58,151 nucleotides of DNA, taken from Microcaldota archaeon (GTDB taxonomy: Archaea; Micrarchaeota; Micrarchaeia; Micrarchaeales; CABMGC01). The translations under genes and the position numbers were made by a program. Location of the stretch: NCBI GenBank assembly GCA_027449585.1, contig DAIDLJ010000002.1:1-58151 (forward strand). The letters are read 5' to 3'. Positions 33,698 through 43,387 of this stretch are shown in pieces; the first letter of the stretch is position 1; each line of letters starts with the position of its first letter. The notes under the pieces were generated by a model that worked only from the letters and a program-made list of their open reading frames with translations, was not told where the DNA came from and did no database searches.

Positions 33698-36600
33698 TTA
33701 GCCTGGCATCGAGTAATTGTTGGTTACGAATTTTGGCTTTGGCGTTACTGTAGGGAGCGTGCCGGTGAAGTTATTCAGCTTGAATATCATTATCTGGTGG
33801 GTTCCGTTTATGTAGTTCATCCCTGTGAAGTTGCTCGGATATGCCAGAGAATATCCCTTTCCAAGGTCGCCTAGGAAGAATCCGCGGTAGTATGTTGAGT
33901 TATAGAATAGCGATGGAGCATCAGTCACTGTGCGATTAGGTCCGTTTGGAGCGTAGAGCAGAAGGAATGAGATGAACTGCTGCCCGGATATGGTTGCCGA
34001 GCCGCCATAGAATGCGGTGCTTATTATCGCGTTTGTCTTGTTGCCTGTAGGAGAGAGTAGGTAAGTTGGCTTTCCAGATTGCAGGAAGGACGAAGGAACG
34101 CAGTAGGTCTGATTAAGCGGCGTAGCTCCTCCTAGCACAGGTATTCCCCTAACCGCGACGGTTGTGGTGTTGCCTGGGAATGTGCAGTATGTGTTTACAC
34201 TTATTGTACCATTAGATGATGGGAGCGGTATGAGAAGGTATATTGGATCATGGTTTATCTCGCATTGGGAGGTTCCAAGGGCATATGGCGAGCCCTGCTG
34301 CTTGCCCGCCGCCAGTGCGAACTGAAGGCCGGTCTGGTTTACATAAGTGCATCCAAGGAAGTCCAGTGCGCCCCATTTCGGTACGAGCTGGTCATCGAAG
34401 AGGATGTACTTTGCCTGTATGCTGTCCATATAGCTTGCAAGGACTGTGGTATTGAATCCATCAGAAGCTCCAAATATGTAGTGCGCGGCGGCCTGATAAT
34501 CTGCCGAAGGCACGGAGTTGTCTCCTCTGAGCACGGCGTTGCTGTTTCCAAACCAGTTTATCCAGTCCCCATAGTCCCACCACGAAAGTATCCTAGGGCC
34601 ATAAGGTCCGACGTTTGCCGCCATCCAGTTGGTTGCAGTTATCCAGTAACTTGGCACGGTGTTGCAGTAAAGCACAGATCCGAGCGCGTTGCCCTGATTC
34701 TGTATAGTCGCACAGTTTGGATTTGATGCTGCGGATACCAGCTGAATTATGACTGGAGCAGCTTCTATTACCAGAACAGCCACTGCGGCGATGATGAGCC
34801 CATTCTTCATCCTCTCCGACCATCCATCAGAGTAATGCATCATGACCTCGCCAAGTATTACGCAGATGGCAATTATGTAGGCCACGCCGAAGTGCGGCAT
34901 GTACTTAACTTCTATCATGCCTGCGAAGGCAAGCGGCCAGACCGCTGCAACGGCGAGGATGCTCGACTTTGAGCTTCTGGTGTATATGGATATGAATTCG
35001 AGTGCGGTAAATGCGATGAGTACTGCCCAGACTATCAGGCTTACACCACCAATGCTGTCCCCGATTATTCCAAATCCGCTTGGTCCGAAATTGAATGTGA
35101 AGAATCCGGTTGGTGCATATTCCTGTACTGTCATGAAGAGAGGCGAGCTGGGCGTGGTGTAGTGGGCGCTGAGTTCGAGGTACTTCTGGAACGGATGTCC
35201 CAGCGGGGTAAAGATTATGGCTAGAATCCCAAGTATCACAACAGCCAGCAGCCATACGGAATAGACCTGCAGGTTGAGGTCCTTTATGTATCCTTGCTGC
35301 TTTGCAATCTTAGGCACATATTCTATTACTGCAACGGCAAGAAGCGCGAGTATGGGGAACGAGACTATAACTGGCACGCCGAAGATTGCTGGTGTTACCT
35401 GGGCAAGCGTTGCGTTGTACGGGCCGTAACCGGCGTAGAAGAGGACGATGACACCGAGCATGACGATATTCATCTTGTAGAAGTCGGTGTTATCTTCTGA
35501 CTTGAAGACGTTTACGAGACCCTGGAAAAGAAGGTAGACTGAGAGCACGGCTGCTGGAACGGTAAAGTAGTGCGCACCCAAAAAGTTTGATGCGAAAGCT
35601 ATTCCTGCAAGTATTGCGTACCTCTGCTCTTTTGGATTATTGACCGCCAATATGTAGGCGGCATAGAAGAAGAATAGGGCAAATATGCCCCACGGCTCAA
35701 GCAGCTGCTCGCCGGCTATGAATGTCGTAAGAAGCACTGGCATCACTGCTGCAAGACCTGCGCCGATTATTGCAGGATACTCCCCATATTCGTGATAAAT
35801 GAACATGAATACTACAAAGACCAAAAGGGCTGCGGTTATGGGTGGGTACCAGCTGCTTACGTTTGATAGAAGAGTTGTATTTATTGTGGATGCGCTTGGG
35901 TTCGCCCCTGCAAGGTTGTACCAGTAGGCCTCTATATAGGGTATGAGCGGCTGCACCCTGTGATACGTACCATTGACAAGCGATGGCCATGCGGCGTGAT
36001 CGTAGAGCAGCTGATGCCCGTATGTGAGTATGTATTGTGTGCTTATCATGTCAAAATATGGGTCGAACTCGAAATATACGGGGGCCTGGGCTATGCTAAG
36101 CATTCTTGAAGCGAAGACAAGGATCATTATGCCAAGCAGGGCGAACCAGATCATGTTGCTCTTTGGCTTCTCCGTGATTGCCGAGGTCTTGCCGCTTGAA
36201 AGCAGATTCTTCTCCTCCATCTCGTGCTTCTCGAAGAGACGTCTCTCCTCGTCCCTGTGCGACTCTATCATCTTTTGGCGCTCCTCCTCGCCGGCGTTTC
36301 CGAGTAGGTCGAGCTCGTCCTGGTGCTCCTTTTGCAGGTTAAGCTCCTCCTCCTTGTGCATCTCTATTATGCGTATGTCTGCTCCGAGCTCGGATATGGC
36401 TGACCTGAGCGATGCTATCCTCTTTCTATAGTCCTTCTCTATCTGCTTCTTAACTGCGCTTTCGCTTCCACTAAAGAAGCTAGGCTTGAATGAGCCAAAT
36501 GCGCCTTGCTGCAACGATAGCATTATGCCTATAATTGTAAGTATAACGACGTTGACATTGTAGAGCGTATTTGAAAACGAGAATATTGGTGAAATCGGTA

Positions 36601-36775
36601 TTAGATATGATTCGAGCCAGATAAGCGTGGGTGGGAATATCATTCCGAAGATTACGCCTATGACCGCGATCTCGAACATGTGCAGTTTGGTCTTCTTCAA
36701 TAGAGCTAAGGCAAGGAAGAATCCAGGTACGACTATCGAAAGTGTGCCTATTATAAGTGGGATTATTAGAGACAT
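33698..36775 (-). CDS. aglB: Oligosaccharyltransferase AglB (STT3) with N-terminal extension
   Basis: AglB moves lipid-linked glycans to Asn in N-x-S/T at the outer membrane face. Seen are the acidic EFDPYFDM loop (about residue 240), many membrane helices, the catalytic-domain motif SWWDYGDWINWFG, and a DK-like motif DDQLVPKWGAL. Before the usual start there are about 205 extra residues: three membrane helices and a charged coiled coil (about 110-195, rich in E, K and H). At 1025 residues it is longer than most archaeal forms. TGAT lies 4 bases before the ATG. Confidence 0.93.
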   Translation of the reverse strand: MSLIIPLIIGTLSIVVPGFFLALALLKKTKLHMFEIAVIGVIFGMIFPPTLIWLESYLIPISPIFSFSNTLYNVNVVILTIIGIMLSLQQGAFGSFKPSFFSGSESAVKKQIEKDYRKRIASLRSAISELGADIRIIEMHKEEELNLQKEHQDELDLLGNAGEEERQKMIESHRDEERRLFEKHEMEEKNLLSSGKTSAITEKPKSNMIWFALLGIMILVFASRMLSIAQAPVYFEFDPYFDMISTQYILTYGHQLLYDHAAWPSLVNGTYHRVQPLIPYIEAYWYNLAGANPSASTINTTLLSNVSSWYPPITAALLVFVVFMFIYHEYGEYPAIIGAGLAAVMPVLLTTFIAGEQLLEPWGIFALFFFYAAYILAVNNPKEQRYAILAGIAFASNFLGAHYFTVPAAVLSVYLLFQGLVNVFKSEDNTDFYKMNIVMLGVIVLFYAGYGPYNATLAQVTPAIFGVPVIVSFPILALLAVAVIEYVPKIAKQQGYIKDLNLQVYSVWLLAVVILGILAIIFTPLGHPFQKYLELSAHYTTPSSPLFMTVQEYAPTGFFTFNFGPSGFGIIGDSIGGVSLIVWAVLIAFTALEFISIYTRSSKSSILAVAAVWPLAFAGMIEVKYMPHFGVAYIIAICVILGEVMMHYSDGWSERMKNGLIIAAVAVLVIEAAPVIIQLVSAASNPNCATIQNQGNALGSVLYCNTVPSYWITATNWMAANVGPYGPRILSWWDYGDWINWFGNSNAVLRGDNSVPSADYQAAAHYIFGASDGFNTTVLASYMDSIQAKYILFDDQLVPKWGALDFLGCTYVNQTGLQFALAAGKQQGSPYALGTSQCEINHDPIYLLIPLPSSNGTISVNTYCTFPGNTTTVAVRGIPVLGGATPLNQTYCVPSSFLQSGKPTYLLSPTGNKTNAIISTAFYGGSATISGQQFISFLLLYAPNGPNRTVTDAPSLFYNSTYYRGFFLGDLGKGYSLAYPSNFTGMNYINGTHQIMIFKLNNFTGTLPTVTPKPKFVTNNYSMPG

Positions 36776-36866
36776 TAGAATCAATTACAAAAAGTAATTA
36801 ATACGTGTTGGATTATTGATTATTGAATAGTCTATAATTAATAAGGATTATTAACGTTGTGCTTTT

Positions 36867-37970
36867 ATGCGGTTTCCTGTCTCAATTGTTGGCGCTGGAA
36901 CGGCGGGTTTGATAACCGCCAGGCGTCTGGGCGAGCTTGGATTTAGCCCGAGAGTTTATGATCAGAAGAGAGTTCTTGGAGTGCCTGTTCGCGCTTCGGG
37001 AATACTTTCTCTTAGCGGCATTGCGAGGCTTGGCATAAATTATTCCGGATGCGAGACGAACAGGCTGCACGGCGCGAAGATATACGCTGGTAAGTCGGTG
37101 CTTAAAGTAAAATCAAAAGCGGCAATTGCGGTGGTGCTCGACAGGAAGAGGCTCAACGACGCATGCTATGACCAGGCGAAGGCGGCAGGCGCGGAAGTGA
37201 TAACCGAAAAGAGGCTTGCCGGGCACTCTCTTGAGGGGATGGCGGGCCGCGGCGTGTTAGTTGGAGCTGACGGGGCAGTATCCTCGGTGGCACGGCACTT
37301 TGGCTTCGGCGAGATTAGTCGGTTTGCTGTGACTTATAAGGCCGAGTACGAGGTTGAAGCTGCAGAAAGTGGCATGGTAGAGCTGTTTTTCGACAATAGG
37401 AATTATCCGGGCCTCTTTGGATGGACATGCCCCAACAGGAAGGACCTGCTCGAGGTTGGTGTGGGGCTCTACTCTGGAAACGGAAATGCGCGTGCGGCAT
37501 TTGATAAGCTGATAAAGACTGAGCAGATAGCCTCGGTTATAGGGAACAGGAGGCCAGTAAACCATGGCGCATCGATAATACCGATGCGCATGCGCAAAAG
37601 CATAGTGGATGAAAGGAGGCGTATTATGCTCGTTGGGGATGCCGCCGGGCAGGTTAAAGCGACTACTGGAGGCGGGATCATATTTGGTGGCAGCGCGGCG
37701 CTTATGGCCGCCGAGGCGATTGCCAGGAACGCGGATTCTGGTGCGCCGCTCTCTAATTATGAGAGTGAATTTAGGGGTGCGTACGGCCTTGACCTTGATA
37801 TGCATTATATGATAAATAAAGTATACTCCAGTATGGGAACTAAGAGCATGGAAAAAGTTGTGTCTGTAATGAAGACGCTTGGCTTGGACAGGTTCCTGTC
37901 GGCTTATGGAGATATGGACAGGCCATCACTTATCCTGAAGAGGTTCTTCCTTAGGGGCCTTGCCAGATGA
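36867..37970 (+). CDS. Geranylgeranyl reductase family flavoprotein
   Basis: The 367 residues form an FAD-dependent oxidoreductase: SIVGAGTAGLITARRLGELGF (dinucleotide fold), RASGILSLSGI, VGADGAVSSVARHFGF, and GDAAGQVKATTGGGIIFG. In archaea this family saturates the isoprenoid chains of membrane lipids (digeranylgeranylglycerophospholipid reductase). Other members act on other prenyl substrates, so the exact substrate is uncertain. Divergent from aglB. Its 3' end overlaps the next minus-strand gene by 45 bases. Confidence 0.88.
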   Translation: MRFPVSIVGAGTAGLITARRLGELGFSPRVYDQKRVLGVPVRASGILSLSGIARLGINYSGCETNRLHGAKIYAGKSVLKVKSKAAIAVVLDRKRLNDACYDQAKAAGAEVITEKRLAGHSLEGMAGRGVLVGADGAVSSVARHFGFGEISRFAVTYKAEYEVEAAESGMVELFFDNRNYPGLFGWTCPNRKDLLEVGVGLYSGNGNARAAFDKLIKTEQIASVIGNRRPVNHGASIIPMRMRKSIVDERRRIMLVGDAAGQVKATTGGGIIFGGSAALMAAEAIARNADSGAPLSNYESEFRGAYGLDLDMHYMINKVYSSMGTKSMEKVVSVMKTLGLDRFLSAYGDMDRPSLILKRFFLRGLAR

Positions 37971-38459
37971 TATTTCGCTAATTGCTTTCTTGCCCATCTC
38001 CTCCCTTATCCGAAGCTCCTTGTTTACCTTCTCCAGATCCTCGGGCTTGAGAACTTTTGTAAGAATGTATTTTGAATAGTCCATAGACATCTGCGATAGG
38101 CTTGTGAGCACCGCATGCAGCTGGCTTGACTTCATAACAAAGTCACCCTCTGGCCGTATCACCTCGATGCCGACCGGAGAGAAGCTGAATATGACCTGTA
38201 TGAGCGCGCCTATGTCAGTGAATAACACATCGACTATAGCGTTTGTTGAGTAGACATCCTCAAGCTTTATCGGCTCGTCTATGCTTCCTGCAGCATATAC
38301 TACTCCAGGGCTCTTTAGCAGCCTGACGTTTATCAGGTCCACCATCAATGGCTGGAGCTCCTCCTGCTTCTCGCTTTGCATATCGAAATAGAGCTTGGCG
38401 AGTATGCCGCCTTTTGATATTGTCTTCTCCGTTATCTCGCTCATTTCGCTTTTTGCCAT
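37926..38459 (-). CDS. Hypothetical archaeal protein
   Basis: I do not recognise this 177-residue protein. It has an alternating helix/strand central part (LAKLYFDMQSEK, VVYAAGSIDEPIKLEDVYST, VDVLFTDIGALIQVIFSFSPVGIEVIRPEG) and a charged C-terminal helix with a disordered tail. GTGAT stands 4 bases before the ATG. It follows hisS by 5 bases in the same operon, suggesting a shared transcript. The 45-base overlap with the convergent flavoprotein gene shows how compact the genome is. Confidence 0.8.
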   Translation of the reverse strand: MAKSEMSEITEKTISKGGILAKLYFDMQSEKQEELQPLMVDLINVRLLKSPGVVYAAGSIDEPIKLEDVYSTNAIVDVLFTDIGALIQVIFSFSPVGIEVIRPEGDFVMKSSQLHAVLTSLSQMSMDYSKYILTKVLKPEDLEKVNKELRIREEMGKKAISEISSGKAPKEEPLQDK

Positions 38460-38464
38460 GAATA

Positions 38465-39763
38465 TCACTTCTTAAGCGCAGCTATTGCACCATCAATATC
38501 TAAAAGCTCTTCCGTTCCGTCAGACATGTTCTTTAGCTTGATCTTGCCCTCCGCCTTCTCCTTGGCGCCGATTATTGCCACGTAGGGTATGCCTGCGGCG
38601 TTGGCATACTCGAGCTGCTTGGATATGCCCTTTTCGGTGAGTCCCATATCCACATATATTCCTGCAGATCTCATCTTGCTTGCAGCCTCTATGCAGTATT
38701 CTAGGTTGAACGATCCGACCTGGGCTATGAATACCTTTGCATATGTCTTTGGTCCGTTGCCAGAATATAGTATGTCGAATACGCGGCTGATTCCTATTGA
38801 TGATCCAACAGCAGGGGTGGCTGATTTTGAGTACATGCCTATGAGGTTGTCGTACCTTCCACCGGCCGCTATTGTTGGCAGCCTTCCTTCTGCAGTCTGT
38901 ATTATAACCTCCCATACAAATCCGGTGTAGTAGTCAAGCCCGCGGGCAAGTGAGAGGTCAAGATGTATCTCGTCATGGACTCCGAAGTTCTCCAGCATGC
39001 CAAGAAGCGAGCGGACCTTGTCGACCTCGGCCTTTGAGTTTTCTATTTCTAGCTCAGCCTTCTTGAGCTTGTCCTCGTTACTGATCTGTTCCTTTATGAA
39101 TGAGAGCATGATCTGGGCCTGGTCATCCATCATGCCCATGGCCTTGAGCTGGTTTGTGGTTTCCGAGATGCCAATCTTCTCCATCTTGTCTATTATCCTC
39201 ATTGCAGGCCCGAGTTTTTCCTTTGCCACCTTGAAATGGGTGAGCACGAGCTCGAGAAGGGGCCTGCTGTTCACCAGTATCAGGCAGTTCTTCACTCCGG
39301 CAGATGACAAGGCATCCATTGTCGTGGATATGCATTCCGCATCGGCTGCCACGTCCGAGCTGCCGATTATGTCTACGTCCGCCTGCATGAATTCCCTGGA
39401 GCGGAGCCTCTGAGGCTCATCCCTTCTCCATACCTTGTCTATCTGATATCTCTTGAATGGAAATGGTATGTCCTTGTTCATCGCCATGAATCTTGCAAGT
39501 GGTACTGTAAAATCAAACCTGAGGGCCGTATCCTTGCCATCCATCAGGTACATCTCCTTGGTTGACTCTTCGCCGTAGGCCTTGGCACTGAGCGTCTCGG
39601 TGTTCTCTATTGCGGGAGTTATCAGCGGGGCAAAGCCGTGCCTCTTGAAGGCCTCCTCGATGCCATTCATGAGATACTTTAGGTGCATTGCCTCGTTAGG
39701 GCCGAAGTCCCGCGTGCCTCTTGGCACGTCGACTACAAATCCCTGTGGCGTCTTTATTGCCAT
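38465..39763 (-). CDS. hisS: Histidyl-tRNA synthetase
   Basis: HisS charges tRNA-His. This class II enzyme of 432 residues has VPRGTRDFGP, motif 2 FKRYQIDKVWRRDEPQRLRSREFMQADVDIIG, the histidine loop LARGLDYYTGFVWE, AAGGRYDNLIG and motif 3 VGSSIGISR, followed by an anticodon-binding domain. The ATG at 39763 follows CTGAT by 4 bases. An earlier in-frame start would add four residues. It follows the thioredoxin gene by 15 bases on the same strand. Confidence 0.96.
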   Translation of the reverse strand: MAIKTPQGFVVDVPRGTRDFGPNEAMHLKYLMNGIEEAFKRHGFAPLITPAIENTETLSAKAYGEESTKEMYLMDGKDTALRFDFTVPLARFMAMNKDIPFPFKRYQIDKVWRRDEPQRLRSREFMQADVDIIGSSDVAADAECISTTMDALSSAGVKNCLILVNSRPLLELVLTHFKVAKEKLGPAMRIIDKMEKIGISETTNQLKAMGMMDDQAQIMLSFIKEQISNEDKLKKAELEIENSKAEVDKVRSLLGMLENFGVHDEIHLDLSLARGLDYYTGFVWEVIIQTAEGRLPTIAAGGRYDNLIGMYSKSATPAVGSSIGISRVFDILYSGNGPKTYAKVFIAQVGSFNLEYCIEAASKMRSAGIYVDMGLTEKGISKQLEYANAAGIPYVAIIGAKEKAEGKIKLKNMSDGTEELLDIDGAIAALKK

Positions 39764-39778
39764 CTTTATCAGCAAGAA

Positions 39779-40093
39779 TCAGAGGTTCTTGTCAAGCCAC
39801 TTCTTGAACGACTCCTTTGGAAGCGCGCCGACAGACATGGCCTTGACATCCCCGTTCTCGAAGACTAGCACGCTTGGGATGCTCATTATGTTGTACTTTG
39901 CAGCTATATCCGTATTCTCATCGGTATTAAGCTTGCCGAACTTAACTTTTGGCTCGTAGGACTTTGAGACTTCGTCTATTATTGGTGAAAAAATCCTGCA
40001 AGGTCCGCACCATTCTGCCCAAAAATCAACTACCACTGGGGTCTTTGACTTCAAAACTTCCGCCTCGAAATTCTTTGTGGTGAAATCCATCAT
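39779..40093 (-). CDS. trx: Thioredoxin
   Basis: The 104 residues are a classical thioredoxin: VVVDFWAEWCGPCRIFSPIIDEV with the redox pair Cys-Gly-Pro-Cys, then NTDENTDIAAKYNIMSIPSVLVFENG with cis-proline. It reduces protein disulfides in the cytoplasm. No signal peptide. GTGAT lies just before the start, where two ATGs are adjacent. It heads a run with hisS and the hypothetical gene. No thioredoxin reductase is in the window. Confidence 0.95.
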   Translation of the reverse strand: MMDFTTKNFEAEVLKSKTPVVVDFWAEWCGPCRIFSPIIDEVSKSYEPKVKFGKLNTDENTDIAAKYNIMSIPSVLVFENGDVKAMSVGALPKESFKKWLDKNL

Positions 40094-40171
40094 AAAATCA
40101 CAGATTTAGTATACCATTATTGCATCAAACAAATATAAGCCTTTGGTAGACCAAGTGGGCATCGTGTAGTA

Positions 40172-41218
40172 TCATTGCTGCTTGTTTGTCGACGAATTTA
40201 GTCGGTTGAACAGCGCCAGCACTATCGCTGCTGCGATGATTATGAAGCCTAGCCAGGCCCTGTAGTCCTGCACGTTGTTTATTGCAAAGACTATGCCAAG
40301 GAAGAGGTTGCAGAAGGCAAAGAGCGGAGGGATGGCAGGAAGAGCCACCTTGTACCTCTTGAGAAGATACATGGTGAATATCATCCCAAAGGTTGCGCCC
40401 ACGGCGATCATGATGGCTGCAAAGTAGCTTAGGAAGCTTATGTAGGCGCTTACGGAGAGCATCAGTGGCAGTGCAAGGTCGCCAGTGCCTAGCTGCACCT
40501 GCGACACTACTGGAAATATGCCATTCTTGACGAGATTCTTTACAAGAGGGTCGGTTGGCCTGGCCTGCTTTTTATACTCGGCAAGGTCCTTCTTTGAAAG
40601 ATACTTCTTTGGTATCGCCTCGTAATCAGTAGAGCCTATAAGGAATGCTAGATTCTTGGAGGAGATCTCGTTTGCCATTGTTAGCATGTGTTTTGTTATG
40701 AATACGGCGATATAGTCGTATATGGTTATGAGCAGCATTAGGAAGTAAGCCAGGTAGAATCCGTTGGATCCTATTAGTATGCCGACGCCAATGCTTGACG
40801 AGACGGCCAGGAAGTTCCTAAGTCCCGGACGTATGTTCTTTATGATTATAAGAGCGCCAGTAACTACTGCAGCGAATATGAGCAGGCTGTTTGGGTTTAT
40901 GGATGGCAGCGCGGTGCTCAGGATCGAGAAGAGCACATAACCCGTGGCCATCAATATGACTACGGCCTCCATTAGCCTGAAGATGCCTGGCTTCCTATAG
41001 AAACGCATAAGCAGCAGTAGAGCTGCAGTCGCCGCGAGTATGTAGAGGAGGTATATGAATGCGCCTTCGAACGAGTTTATCTGGACCGAGTTTCCCTGCA
41101 CGTAGTAGAGTATGGATGGCATTGTGTATATGGCTATTAGCAGGCCGCCGAACTGCACTACAAGAAATAGCACTATTATGTTGACAAGCTGCCTTGCCTC
41201 TATCTTTCTCTCCAGCAA
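40172..41218 (-). CDS. Presenilin/SPP-type intramembrane aspartyl protease
   Basis: The 348-residue protein has about nine membrane helices and the three hallmarks of the A22 family: YD (Asp168 in ITIYDYIAVF), GxGD (Asp247 in LGTGDLALP), and the PAL-like LPAIPP near the C-terminus (the family has PAL at this place). These form the active site within the membrane, so it probably cleaves membrane-helix substrates. The archaeal substrates are unknown. It follows mcm by 8 bases in the same direction. Confidence 0.9.
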   Translation of the reverse strand: MLERKIEARQLVNIIVLFLVVQFGGLLIAIYTMPSILYYVQGNSVQINSFEGAFIYLLYILAATAALLLLMRFYRKPGIFRLMEAVVILMATGYVLFSILSTALPSINPNSLLIFAAVVTGALIIIKNIRPGLRNFLAVSSSIGVGILIGSNGFYLAYFLMLLITIYDYIAVFITKHMLTMANEISSKNLAFLIGSTDYEAIPKKYLSKKDLAEYKKQARPTDPLVKNLVKNGIFPVVSQVQLGTGDLALPLMLSVSAYISFLSYFAAIMIAVGATFGMIFTMYLLKRYKVALPAIPPLFAFCNLFLGIVFAINNVQDYRAWLGFIIIAAAIVLALFNRLNSSTNKQQ

Positions 41219-41226
41219 AACACCGC

Positions 41227-43290
41227 TTATTCCTCTTCGCGCTTCACCAATTTAAGTATTCCGGGCTTAGGTGTATAGATGTCACCGCTTCGCTCAAGTT
41301 CGTTGACATATTTTGTCGTTTCGGCCCTGCTTATGTTGAGCGCCTCGGCGTCATCGAGCACGCGCTTGTAGTCCGCACCTGACCCTTCGTCAAGCTTCTT
41401 TATGAGCGCAACTATCTGGTTCATCTTGCTTATCTTCTCCTTCGGGTAACCGGTCATTATCCTGTCTATGTCCAGGTTGCCTGCGCTGTCCACCCCCAGG
41501 GTCTTGAACATGTACTGGAAGAGAGCTATTGCAAGCTCCGCATCCTTGAGCTCTATCTTGTTTGAGAGCCTGGACTTCGTGCTGGCCTCGGCCATCCTCA
41601 CAAGGCCCTCTATCTGCCTTGGCGTGATCGGCGTGGATCCTGTCCTCATTCCCTTTGACCTGAGATTTAGGTAATAATCCTCTATCCTCTTGCTGGCCTC
41701 TGGCGTGAGCCTTGGATTTATGTGCCTCTTTGCATAGGCTATGTACTTCCTGAGCATTTCAGGGGTTACTGGTGGGAGCTGCGGCTGCTCGTAGTTTGTT
41801 GCGCCCGAGACCTTTGCTCCGGCCGATTCATGCTGCAGGAGTATGTGCCTTGCTATTGACTTGTCCTGCGCCTCGTCCATGATGTCCTGTATTGGAAATA
41901 TAAGATCGAACCTTGACAGAAGCGCAGGGGAGATGTTGAACTGGTCTGAGGGATATGCACTCTTGTCAAACCTCCCGAACTTTGGATTTGCAGCTGCTAG
42001 AACAGAGGTTTTTGCGGAAAATCTGGCAACTATTCCTGCTTTTGCCACGCTTATTGTCTGAGACTCTAGAGCCTCAAGAAGCGAGGACTTGTCCTCCTCG
42101 CTTATCTTGTCAAATTCATCTATGCTAACCTCACCGCCTGAACCCAGCACGAGTGCGCCGGCCTTGAGCGTCCAGCCGCCTTCGGATAGCTCATCTCGTT
42201 CTGCAGATGCAGTAAGACCAGCGGACGTGGTGGATTTTCCGCTGACATATATTCCCTTTGGGACTATGGCGGTAACGGCCTGCAAGAGCCTTGTCTTGGC
42301 GCTTCCAGGATCCCCTATTAGCATTATATGAATGTCGCTCCTTATGGCACCGCCGTCTATTAGCTTCTTGTCCGCCGTCCCACCGAAAAGCTGCAGCGCA
42401 AGGGCGCTTTTTATCTCGTCGTATCCGTATATCGACGGCGCGATGGATTTTGTTATCTTGTCGAAGATGTTTGGGTCCTTTGACATCTCAAGTATTGCAG
42501 CCTCGTCCTCGGCAGTAATGTCTAGTTCTGCAAATTCCTTCTGCTTGGGCCTGAGGGATACTGTATCGAAGAATGGCGTGAAGAGTGACTTGTCCTCCTT
42601 TCCCTTTGCATTCCTCCTTGGCCTGATCCTAAGTATGCCGGTTATCGAGACCCTATCTCCAGGTATTATGGTGTTGACAAGGTCGTCATCTATAACGACC
42701 TCCAGGTGCCATGTTGGCGTGCTGCCCCTGAGTCGCTCCAGCGGATCCTGGACTGCAAGCCTTTGCATGTTTATGAATTTTGACTCGTTGTTGATCTGCT
42801 TGAGCGCCCGCCTTTTGCACTGCGGGCATATCTCTGGTACGTCGTCCTTGTCTATCTTTGTCTCGATTGTGCTGCCGCAGAATGTGCACTTGAACTTTGC
42901 GACCTGCACACGTGGTATTATCTCCGATCTCTTGACCACAAGCGAGTCCAGGGTCAGGAGCTTGTTTATGTGCTCCGAACCGACATCCTGTATCAGTGGC
43001 ATGTTGGTTTCGGATCCAAAGAACCTGGAGTATACCGGCTCCTTGAGGTCGGATGGGCTTAGCTTTGTAAGCGCCGAATTTGCTATAGGCATTATAACGT
43101 CCGGATTTTCCTGTAGCTCAGTTGCAAGATCGACGTCATACCTCTCCAAGTCCTTCGTATCTATAAGGACGCTCCTCTTCTTTGGATAGCTGACATACAT
43201 GTCATTTATCTGGTCTATGTAGTATGAGTTGAAAAATTCGGTGAATCTGTCTTCTATTTGCCCTGAGGCTACGGCGTCTAAACTATCCAT
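41227..43290 (-). CDS. mcm: Replicative helicase MCM
   Basis: MCM unwinds DNA at the replication fork as a hexamer. The 687 residues show an N-terminal domain with a zinc site (CTFCG ... CPQC), the AAA+ core with Walker A GDPGSAKTRLL, Walker B VSIDEFDKI, the arginine-finger segment LSRFDLIFPI, and a C-terminal winged helix. I take the ATG at 43290. A GTG three codons earlier is less likely. It may share a bidirectional TATA element with metG. Confidence 0.97.
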   Translation of the reverse strand: MDSLDAVASGQIEDRFTEFFNSYYIDQINDMYVSYPKKRSVLIDTKDLERYDVDLATELQENPDVIMPIANSALTKLSPSDLKEPVYSRFFGSETNMPLIQDVGSEHINKLLTLDSLVVKRSEIIPRVQVAKFKCTFCGSTIETKIDKDDVPEICPQCKRRALKQINNESKFINMQRLAVQDPLERLRGSTPTWHLEVVIDDDLVNTIIPGDRVSITGILRIRPRRNAKGKEDKSLFTPFFDTVSLRPKQKEFAELDITAEDEAAILEMSKDPNIFDKITKSIAPSIYGYDEIKSALALQLFGGTADKKLIDGGAIRSDIHIMLIGDPGSAKTRLLQAVTAIVPKGIYVSGKSTTSAGLTASAERDELSEGGWTLKAGALVLGSGGEVSIDEFDKISEEDKSSLLEALESQTISVAKAGIVARFSAKTSVLAAANPKFGRFDKSAYPSDQFNISPALLSRFDLIFPIQDIMDEAQDKSIARHILLQHESAGAKVSGATNYEQPQLPPVTPEMLRKYIAYAKRHINPRLTPEASKRIEDYYLNLRSKGMRTGSTPITPRQIEGLVRMAEASTKSRLSNKIELKDAELAIALFQYMFKTLGVDSAGNLDIDRIMTGYPKEKISKMNQIVALIKKLDEGSGADYKRVLDDAEALNISRAETTKYVNELERSGDIYTPKPGILKLVKREEE

Positions 43291-43387
43291 GAGTACCACT
43301 ACAAGCAGACCCTTATACCCTCGCTGCGAACAATATAAAAATTATCCCTAAATAATAGAATAGTGGAAGTAACCCGCAGATGGTTTT

